Source: Gordionus sp. m RMFG-2023 (taxonomy: Eukaryota > Nematomorpha > Gordioida > Chordodea > Parachordodidae). Taken from it: a stretch of DNA of 64,000 nt. Within the stretch, counting starts at the first letter, position 1; each line of letters opens with the position of its first letter. Position numbers and translations under genes: made by a program. Shown one piece after another: positions 38,675 to 50,600 of the stretch. Under the pieces are notes generated by a model. The model did no database searches and was not told where the DNA came from. It saw only the letters and a list, made by a program, of their open reading frames with translations. The DNA lies in contig NC_088776.1 of assembly GCF_954871325.1 (NCBI RefSeq), forward strand, positions 44,968,569 through 45,032,568, given 5' to 3'.

Positions 38675-41600
38675 ATGTCCATTTGCAATGGTTCTCTCAT
38701 AACCTCGCCAAATTCTTTAGATCAATCCTCGGATCCGATCAAGCAACCCAATAATTATCATCATTCCTTAAAAAGTAATCATTTTTTTAACACGAGTAGG
38801 TATATAATCGTACTTTTAAATATACACATATAATTATTTTTCTTCAAATATCTATTTCTAGATCACATAAGTCTAGAGAAAGATAAACTTATCCACGCCA
38901 TCGATGTTCCGATATCAAACGGATACGGACACCACGACGAAGATGACGATGCTTATAGCTCACTCCCCGATGATTCACCTATCTCTCACGATGACCAGTT
39001 TAGTAATTCCCTCTCAAGTAATCTTTCCCCTACTTTTACCTCGGAAAAAAACCTTGAGAAAACGGTGGAAGAAACGCTAATTGCTTCAGCCGAAGAATCT
39101 TGCTCAAACCCTCCTGAATCCATTCCAAAATTAAAAACGGAACCTGAAACCATGCCTAAGGAGCAAACATATCATAACGTTTACCCCGACGGCCTATCTG
39201 TCATTGAAAACTGGGCCGACAACGATTTAAAACCGCTCACCATCCCGCACAAGCTTAAATATATTGCCGATACAAATCCCCAAGCTGCGGCGTATTACTA
39301 CAAAACTGACGGGGAAGATACGCATTGGGAAAGCGTGACCTATCGCGAATATTTACAAGATATAAGACGCGTGGCCAAGGCCTTTCTATCGGTTATACAA
39401 TTTTTTTTATTTATATTTTATTTTGATATCTGGATATGGAAAAAAAACCTTATTTTTTTATTAAAAAAATTTTCTATTCGCAATAAAATGAGGTATTCAA
39501 ATTAAACAAGTTTTACCTTAAAGATTTATGCCTCCTTTAGGAAGGAAATATTTGAAAATGATTCGTATTTTATTTTTTCGAAAATGTTTACCAACTTATA
39601 TTACAATTGAAATATATAGTTTTATTTACAGATAAAAAAAATCGATGAAATATTTTTTAAAAAATGATGACGAATCAAATTCTACTCATTTTTTTAAAAA
39701 TAATGTATAATGTAGATTTTGGTCTTATTTTGTAACATCAATCGTGGAAACCATTTTGAAATTTTACAAGGTCTTTTTTTATTTTTTTTATTTTTTAACC
39801 AAAATATAATATCTAATTTATGTAATTGATCTATTATTATTATATTAGATTAAAAGTTTATAGCTAATTTATATGAAATTATATTACATTTTGTATTTTT
39901 TATAAACATTGATGTGCTATATTTAAAATAATAATATATTTACTAGATGATATATTATGGCCATAAAGAGAAGGATTTTTGAAGAATTTTTAAAAAATCT
40001 TTGATATAACAACAAGAAAAGACTTCTTTTTTTTTTACCGTTATCTAACCTTTTACGTTATTTTATAGTTAATTAAATTATATTATATTTGTAGAAATCA
40101 TTATTTAATTCTATAAATGACAATAATTTTCAACTTATAAACAGTTAGGCTTGGAGAAGTTTCACGCCGTGACCATAATCGGCTTTAATGCTCCAGAATG
40201 GGTTGTGTCTAATTTTGCAGCCATATTTGCGGGGTACTTTGATAACTTGATTCTAATTTTGGAATAATATACTATCATTATTATATACATATACCTCAAT
40301 ATAAAATATTTTATATATTATACCCTATTAGAGAATATTATACATATCACAATGGCTTAGCTAACGTTTATAATTTAAGCTTTCAACTAGTCTTAAAAAA
40401 CCTACTCAAATATAAATATTTTTAGGCATGGTGACATGAGACCAGTTCTTTCCCCTCTTCTAGAGACCAATGACATTAATACGAATCCAGACTAACGATT
40501 AAAGTATACATATATTGAAGTTCGCCATTGAAAGGCATTTAGACAAAATGCGAAACAATGCTTCTACTACAGCTGAATTCAATGTAAGTACACTTTTAAT
40601 AAATGGATCGTGTCTAGATTAGTATTAATGTCGTTGCTATCAACAAATCAAAAACCCGAACTGGCTCTCAAAAAAAATAATTTTATCATTTTTAAAAAAA
40701 ATTATTAGATTCGGGCCTCTCTGCTTCGGCCTAATTTGTCGAGCAAATGCATCTGAATGTATTTTAAATTTAATAGGACTTAATATTTAAACAATGTTAT
40801 TATAAATAAAAATATTAAGAGGGTTGTCCACCGGGGTCTACACTACGAATAGCGCTGAAGTTTGTTTTCATATAATGATGGACTGTAAAGCAAATATATG
40901 TGTGGTAGAAGATTGGAATCAAATGAATAAAGTTCTGAGCGTAGCCGACAAATTACCGAACCTAAAGGCAATAATTCAATATAGGGAACAGGATTTTCCC
41001 TCAGAGTCAAAACTCAGCCATGCCAGACACTTCAAAATATTGAAAGTTATATTTATTTTTTTTTCAATGAAATTATTGATTTCAACGAGTATTATATATT
41101 GATTATTGTGATTGATACCTCTATTTTTTATCCGGCATAAAAATACGACTAAATTTATTCCCGAAAAATAATCACCTTACCTTTTTTTAGAGCAATATTT
41201 TATTTATTTAATTTTTAAAAATAAAATTTCATTCGCAAAAATCAAATGTAACTTTGTTTTTTTGTTCTAAAAGTGGTCCGATTTAGACAGGTATTCTGAA
41301 ATGACATCCGAAGACATCTTAAACGAAAAGATTGAATCTCAAAAACCTAATAATTGCAGCACATTGATTTATACATCAGGAACTACCGGAAACTCTAAGG
41401 GTGTAATGATTAGCCACGATAATGTAATAAATTATATCCACATTTTTTTGATTTAACTTAATTTTTTTTATTTAAATAAAAGATTTAGTAAAAAAAATAA
41501 GAAATAATTTATAGCATCGGAAACCTGCAGAGATCAAAATTTTAGGCCCACCCCAGATTAAAAATTTATTTCTTAGCCCGGCCTGGATATTTAAAAATTT

Positions 41601-44600
41601 TTACGCCCGACTCGACCCTATAGAATATTTTCAAGGACAGCTAAGTCCGGGATTTTTTTGGATAGTTTTTGGCCCTCAAATCTTAATTTTGATCATTTTC
41701 CTCATTTTTCAAATTTTTTTAAAAGAAAATCGAAAATATGAGCAGTAAATTAATATTAAACGCTCCATTTAAGATTTTCCCATTGATTATCTCTGGCTGG
41801 GCCTGCATGTCTCTGAGATAGATGGAAAGGAAGGACAATGTTGGTACCGAATCTAAATTATTGAATAAATTGCTTGCTTACAATTACTTTGAAATATTTA
41901 ATGTCATCTTTTTAAAACCTATTTTAAAATGTAAATATAGTGAATAAAATTTTATTTGCCCCTTTACTTAATAAAAAAATTGATTAGTTGATATGGACCT
42001 CGACAATCCTTTCAAATTACATAAAATCTCAACACCGTTCAGAAAGAATGGTTAGCTATCTTCCCCTAAGCCATGTAGCTGCTCAAATGACTGATATATA
42101 CATGCTTATGGAATCCGCATCCAGTCTTTGGTTCGCTAAGCCCGATGCCTTGAAGGTAATTTAATATAACAAATTTTAATTAAATTTAGTTAAGATTGAA
42201 AATATAATATTTTATTTTATATTATAATACATAATATTTTTTATTATAATACTTATGTGATATTGTTGTACACTATTTCATCTGAAATTTACTAACTGGA
42301 ATTGATATATATATATATATTTACTACATATTTAACCTAAATTATTTTCAGAGCCATTATCTTATTTTGGTATTAAGTGAAAATGAGGAACAAATATTAT
42401 GTTATTCAAAGATAATTTTATGGGATTTTTGAGTAAGTAAATAATTTTTGATATCTTAAAAAACATAATATCAAATTTTCTACGATATTTAGCTGAGAAA
42501 GAAAACTTAATTATTCTCCTTTTTACCTTAAGTTTGCAGTATCGTCTTATATCTTTTTAAGTTGAATAAATCACAAAAACATTTACTGTTTGAATATAAT
42601 TTTGCCATTGCAGTTTGATATATAAATAGAAATTTTAAATATTCTGGGACTCTTATTTTAAAAGTTATTTTTGAAAAGTAAATAAATTGTATTTTGTTTA
42701 AGATTCAATTCATAGTAAATGATTGATTTGATTATCTTAAAGGTACTTTCGATGAATATATAAACATTATTGTAAAAGTTTCATGGTTAAAATAAAATAA
42801 TTTTATATTATAAACTTTTTATATCTTAAACACCACATTGGCGACTATTAGGTGTAAAGAGACGTATTAAATTAAAAGATTAAAGATAATATTACTATGC
42901 CTAACGAAGACTCGAAGTTAGTTCTGAAGAAAAACGAAGAAGCAGCAACATCTAGTCAATTCCATAATTCTTCAAATCTAAAGTGAATATTCAGGACTAT
43001 ATATATAATTTAGAACTCATTTTTAAAGTAAAAAATATTGTCGATCATAATTAAAAAAAAGATTTGTTACTAGCATAGATAGATGTGGATAACTTAATTA
43101 AAATAAAAAAATTTCCATTACCAAATTAATTTAGAGAGCATTAATTACATAACTTATTTGATAGTTTGGAAAAAATATTTAAGGATATCTTTAATATTTT
43201 CCTACATCGAAATAATTTTTATACTTTAAAAAGAAGCGGAACTATTAAGATTTCGATCGTATTTGCACACTTTGTAATTTTAAATCACCTGTTGATAAAA
43301 TTTTAAGAGATATTATTATCTTAGGAGTAGTGCTGCCTGAGTAGGATAAAGATCTTCGGTCAAAGTATACCGAAGGCATTTTCATTTTTGAAAATACCTT
43401 CGTTTAGCTATCGCGCTGTCTTCCTTGGAAAAGGGCCCAGGTATAAGTTAAAATCATTAAACCTACGCCGACGCAAGGTTACAAAAACACGTATTTTAGG
43501 AATAATAGTTATAATAACGGTAATAAATTAATAATAGTTATAATGCCAACAAATTCAATTATAATAAATATATTCCTAATAATTATAAATCTAGTTATAA
43601 ACCTAACTTTGTACAAAAAATGTCATATGCTTTCGATGCGGCAAGGCAACCCACATAGAAAAAGATTGTAGAACTCATGCAATACAGATGATACCTCGCC
43701 TGTCATTTCCTGATAAAGTTACCATTGATACGAAGATAAATAGTTTGCGGGTTACAATGGAATTCGATACCGGTGTGTGATGGATGAAGTTGCCTGGAGA
43801 CACATTGACAAACCATCACTATCGCCTGCATATAAACTAGTAGTGAAAGTTGAAGTAAAAAAACATTTCTAAATTTTTAGGGTAGTTAAAGGAGAAAATT
43901 CTTTTATGTTTGGAACGCCTTTCCTTAGAGAATTTGATATAAAGCTTTCGGAAGAAGTTCGAATAAATAATATAAATATTAACGTTCCCACTTTAAATAC
44001 CCTTGCATCATAATTTCCTCAAGTTTTTAAAAAATAATTAGGAGAAATAAAACCAACAAGCAGTTATCTGCATACAACCGAACGCATTGGCTACGCCAAC
44101 GGTTAATATCTTAAAGAAATCCAGTGCCATGCGGATAAACAGAGATTTTCGTTTAACAATTATCAAATATTTAGCGATAGATAACTATTTACCAACTTTC
44201 ATCGACCTAACAAATAGGATCGCGGGTGGTAAAATATTTTCAACGATAGATTGAGATGCATTTTTACAATTAGAAGTTAGTCCAAAATGTAGAGGTCTTT
44301 TAGTAATTTTGACTCATGAATACCTAAGAATTCCTTTTGGGTTGACTAGCGCTCCGATAATATTTCAACGCTTTTTGCCAAACCTATTAAAAAGAATTCC
44401 TATCGTTAGTATATTTTAGACGACGTAATAATTGCAGGCGAAAATAATTTTGATCATGTAGTTAATTTAAAAGAAGTATTAAGAAGATTTGATAACACTG
44501 AACTGACAACGACGGATAAAATTAAAATTGGAGAAAAGTCAGTTACTTTTTTGGGTCATGTTATTGAGAAATTCGGAATTCATCCTGCAGAAGATAAGAT

Positions 44601-47600
44601 TATTGCCATAAAAAATTGTAAAACACCGTCAAATGTGAAAGAATTACGTTCTAGGATGGATTACTATGAATCGTATATACAAAATTTACATTCTATTTGT
44701 GCCCCTTTACACTTACTGACGAGTAAAAATGTTAGTTGGTTTTGATCAGCTCAAGAAAATGAAATATTTATTAAAGTTAAAAATATAATATCAAAAGAAT
44801 GCAATAATTCCTTATTCAGCCGATATTCCTGTCGTGATTTCTTGTGATGCTTTCGAATATGATCTAAAAACTGCTATTGCACACCGATTTCCTACTGGCC
44901 AGGAGAAACCGATTGCTTGCCCATCTAGGACATTTTCGGCGGCTAAAAAGAATTATCCCACCATTGATCGGGAAACTTTTATCATGTTCGCTATCGAGAA
45001 GCTCCATCAATATATTTATGTAAGACATTTTATTTTGGTTCAGATCACAGACCTTTAAAATATATCTTAGGTGATAAAAGAGACCTAATAGTATTTAAAG
45101 TGGGAGCATTCAATATGAATTCTCTATGAAAAGGTATTCATAAGAGAATTCTCTCCTTTAACTACCTAAATAGGTAAAAATTTAGAAATGTTTTTTAATT
45201 CGGCTTTCACTGTACATTTACCAAACACTTCGTGGTATTATTATACCCATTAGTTTATACGCAGGCGATGTGCTGGTTTGTCAATGTGTCCCCAGACAAC
45301 TTTATCTATCACACTGCACGCAGCACCGGTATAGAATTCCATTGTAAACCGCAAACCATTTATCTTCGTGTCAATGGTAACTTTAATGACAGGCGAGGTA
45401 TCATCTGTATGGCATGATTTATACAATCTTTTGCTATGTGGCTTGCCTTGCCGCAACGAAAGCATATGACTTTTTTTGTATGAAGTTAGGTTTAAAACTT
45501 GATTTATAATTAATAGGAATATAATTATTATGATCGAATTTGTTGGCATTATAACTATTATTAATTTATTACCGTTATTATAACTATTATTCCTGAAATA
45601 TGTTTTTTTGTAACCTTGCGTCGGAATATGTTTAAAATTTTGTTAACTTCTACCTAGGCTTCCTTTTTCAAGGAAGACAGCGCGATCGATAAACGCACGG
45701 CATCTTCAAAAATGATAATGCCTTCGGTATACTTTGACCGAAGATCTTTATCCTACTCAGGCAGCCCTACCCTTAAGATAAAAATATCTCTTAAATTTTT
45801 ATTAACAAGCGATTTAAAATTACATAGTGAGTAAATACTTTTTAATTTAATCGAAAAATCTATAATAGTTTCTCCGCCTTTATTTAAGGTATAAAAATTA
45901 TTTAGATGTAGGAAAATACTATAGATATCTTTAAATATTTTCTCCGAACTATCAAGTAAAGTTATGTAATTAATTATCTCTATATAAATTTGGTAATGGA
46001 ATTTTTTATTTTAATTAAGTTATCCATATTTATGTATGATAGTAACAAATTTTTTTATTATTATGATCGACAATATTTTTTTACTTTATAGATGAGTTAT
46101 AAATTATATAGTTCTGCATATTCACTTAAAATTTGAAGAATTATGGAATATGGAATTGACTAGATGTGGATGCTTCTTCGTTTTTCTCTAGAACTATTTC
46201 AAGTTTTTGTTAGTAGTATTATATTCTTCGTCTCTTTGACATTATAATTTAATACATCTCTTTAAACTTCTCTTTAAAGTTAATAAATTACAAGTTAAAA
46301 TGTTAACTGTGACTGTTATTTACTAATGATATTTTAAAAAAATAACATGTAACTCATTAGAATTTCATTTCAATATTAAATTACCTTATAAATTTTTATA
46401 TAATTCAGCATCATTAATATAACCTTTTATTTACTAAAATATTTTGTGATTTACAAATTTTGATTAAAGGAATTTAAATAAAGAAATAATTTAAAAAAAT
46501 ATATAAATAATAACAATATAATATATATTTAATATAAATTTGGACTTAAAAAATTATGACTTTGATAGCCCTAATGTTTCAAAGTTGGTGTAAGTGTTGT
46601 AAACCTCAATTAAATTTTAAAAAGGCGGCTAACTATATTACCCAAGCCTCAAGATTTTGCCTTAAGGATGGCAGAGAGATTCTATTCTGGCCAAATTTTG
46701 AGGTCTGGTATAATTACTTTAGATAAAATATCCAATTAACCGTTTTTTAAAAATTAGTTAGATTTAGGTTTGTAAATAATATATATATATAAACATTTAA
46801 TTATCTTGAAAAATAATCTGAAAATAGTTGTTACAATAACTAGTTTCAACTTTTCAAAAGTAGCTAGTTATTTTTTCACAAAAATACAATTGTTATTACT
46901 TTAACAACACTAATTTATTCCAATAAAAATATCATTTTATAGTGCAGTTTAGTAACGACCTTAAAAGAAGCCAAACCTACTATATTCATGGGTGTACCTC
47001 GAGTATGGGAAAAAATTGCTGAAAAACTTTTTATTATGAATAAATCACTTCACGGCTTTAAGAAATCTATTTCAGACTGGGCCAAAGATATAGGGAAGCG
47101 TGGAAGCACGGCATTGATGAAAGGGTATGCCTATTTATAATTGTTATGAGGTTCTATGATTTTAAATGTACATTTATATTTTTTATATTCTAATGCTCAT
47201 CTAATTATAAATGTATAGATGATTCAAAATTGTCAACCTTTAAGATTTACAATAGCATAAAAATACCAAAAGTGAAAATAAGTATCTATAATTAATAAAA
47301 AAAATATAGAGATATAAAACAATCAATACATATAATTTAAGAGATAATTTTTGCATGTTACTATCCTCAAAAAAAAAATAATTTGTAGCATCTAATAGTC
47401 TTACAATTAAAGTTTCTTTTTTGTTTTATCTTAAGCTTCTGCTCAATTAAGCAAGATAAGTTTTAGGATTTCTGATCGGTTAAAATTATAAATTAATCGC
47501 TAATATTTTCAAAATGAAAAATATATATTACAAATTACAAATCTAGCTAAAAATTATCATCAATGTATTTGTAATTAAATTATATTATGTTATCGGTCTA

Positions 47601-50600
47601 CTTTTTTAATTTATATATTTAATACAGCTCTAACTCCATAAAATAAATGTCACTATACTTTAATATATTTTTATAACAGATTTTTTTAAAATATATATAA
47701 GGTCAATTTGATCAAAATAGGAGATTTAAAATTTTTTTGAAATTGCAGCAATTTTAACCTGATCCCCCTCTTTCCCTTTTCAAAATATTTTTATGAACGG
47801 GTTCCTTCATAAGCTAATAAGTATATCAAATAGTGATAAAATTTTCAAAGTTTTTTTTTAAACTTTGAAAAATTAGCAATAATACAAATGAGTTGAAATT
47901 TTATAATATCATTAACATAAATTTACCTTAAAATTATTCATTATAAATTGAAATTCTTTATAATATTAGCGACTCCCTTCCTTGGGGCCATTATCTCGCC
48001 AATCGCTTGGTTTTTTCTCGTATTAAGACTGCCTTGGGCCTCAACCATTGTCGGTTTTTTATCAGCACGGGAGCTCCTTGTTCCTCGGCCACTTTAACCT
48101 TTTTCGAATCCCTTGATATAAGGATACAAGAAGTTTACGGAGCTTCAGAATGTACAGGACCAGCTAGCGTGAATTATCCTGAGGTAGGCTTTTCTTGGAT
48201 AGGAAGTTCTGGACCTCTTCTTCCCGGAACTCAGGTCAAGATAATGAAACGGGATCCGATAAAAGATAGAGAGAATCAAGGTCTATTAACTTGTTATATA
48301 TTTTCTTAACAGCCCGAACGGACGTTGTGACGGTCCAAAATTTGGATCGATTTTTATATATTTTGTTTTTTCGAATCATATCTGAACTGATTTTTAAAAA
48401 CTTATTCTATCTGAACTGATTTTTAAAAACTTATTCAATACTCTGTTCCTCTTGTCGATTTGACATTACTATTGGCATTATAGTTATAAAACAATAAATA
48501 GGCTAATTTAGCCAATTATTTGTTACAATTTAAAGAATTTGCCTAATGCCTAAAAAAATCTGTTAGTATTAGTGAAAACCATTATTTATTTTTAATATAC
48601 TTTTAAGATGCCGCAGTTAAATATGGCATTAAATGCGAAGACAATCGTGAACTTGGAAATAATAATTGTAGTAACGGGTCAATTATTCATATTAGCAATG
48701 GTGATGTAAAAACTCTATGTTCATCTCAGGATGATATTCTAAATGAAGATATGGAAGGAGAGGTATAATATTTTTATCAAGTTTAAGAAAATATCATGCA
48801 GAATTATCTTTTAAATAAAATTTATATGTAAAAGATTATAAATTCCCTATGATAAAAGAATATCTCTAAAATTAATGAGAGGTAGTCATTTTGTGAAAAA
48901 TAATATATTTATATCAATTAGATACTGATAAAAGGAAGACACGTTTTTATGGGTTACCTTAACATGCCCCAGCAAACGATTGAAGCCATTGATTTAAATG
49001 GATGGTTTTCTACTGGTGACATGGGAAAATTAACCAAAACCTCAACTGGAGGCCCTTTCCTCTACATAACGGGAAGATTAAAAGGTTAAAATATAAAATT
49101 TCTTTGATTATTCGGAATTATAATATTTTCAATATAATTTAAAGAATTTTGAATTGTTAGCTGATTAAGCATATGTAATTATTCTAATGGTCTCTTTTGT
49201 TAATGAAAAATATTTTTTCTCGGAAGAGTGGTTTTCCATAACAAAAGGGTTTTCTTGCTATACAATATCCCTATTACTGAAATATAATAACTACATTTTC
49301 GCCATATATTTTGTTTGCTGAGCCCTTTCTAATAAATTATATTTACCTTTCACAGAATTGATTGTAACTGCCGGTGGAGAAAATATCGCTCCTATACCCA
49401 TTGAAAATATTATCAAAGAACAACTATGCGAACTGGTCAGCAACGTTATGGTGATCGGTGATTACAGAAAGTTTTTATCAGTGATACTAACGTTTAAAGT
49501 ATGGTATTAAATGATGTATTATAGTTTTTTTTTTTTAAAAATTAGTCATTATTAAATTTTAATATGCCAATATAAATTTACTGCAAACGCTTACAAATAA
49601 ATTTAAGCCTCAAAACTATTTTTATTTTCTTTATACTTAAAATTTGACTTTTTTCAGACAGAAATTGACATAAATACCGGGTTATGTTCTCAGACATTAC
49701 TCCCTTCAGTTCAAAAATTTATCCTTGATTTGATTAATCAAGTTTCTTCAACCTCATCCAAAATCACAGACTCATTTGAAAATAATTGCGCTAATGCTGA
49801 TGAGTGTAAAAAAGAAAGTACCTATTCTAATGGCAAGGTGAACTGCTGCTGCAATGACAAAAAATTATCAATGAATTCTCTCTTGGTCAAGAATTTGATT
49901 CAAAATATGCCGCTTACACTAAAAAGATATATAGATGATAGGATAGACGTCACAAATACAAAAGCCGTTAGCAGAGCTGCTTTCATAAGAAAATGGGTCT
50001 TTTTGGAAAGTGATTTCACTATACCTGGTGGAGAATTAGGTTTTTAATGTTTGACAAATAAATGAATATCTATATTTTATACATATATTTAATTAAATGC
50101 TAGTTTAAATATTTATTTTAGAGTCTTATTCAGATAATGTATTATAATTATAATACTCTTTTTTTAAAACAAACATTGCTATATAACCAAAATATTAGCA
50201 AATAATAAAAGTAAGGGTTTAAAAAATTAATATTTAAAGGAGAAAGTATAAATTTATGAAAAATATATCCAATGACGGCATATATAGTATACTCCCATTA
50301 TTTCGAGTGGTAACTTCTAGTGTTATATGATATTATGTTGTCTGATATAATAACCTTCATTGGGGTCTTTTGTAGTTTGAATTCTAAAGTTACCTAGCAT
50401 AAATATATGCATTTATTTCTTTTCGGAATTTCAGCTCTTGTAAAATTACCATAGATCGGATATATTTCATTATTCGGAAAACCACTACATATGACGTCTT
50501 GCAATAACATTTGTTAATGGAATAAGAGTGATTACATTTGACTTTTTACTATTATTAAAGAGTAGGAGAAAAATGGGCTTCAGAATAGAAAGAAATGTTA

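Noticed and set aside
40391-40590. Possible extra exon in gene B intron 3, ending at a good GTAAGT donor
   Set aside because: Including it breaks the FAGG-GLSTG join, which is exact when exon 3 is spliced to 40820.
45232-45417. 61-codon plus-strand frame
   Set aside because: Antisense of the inverted Ty3/gypsy-type fossil, not a gene.
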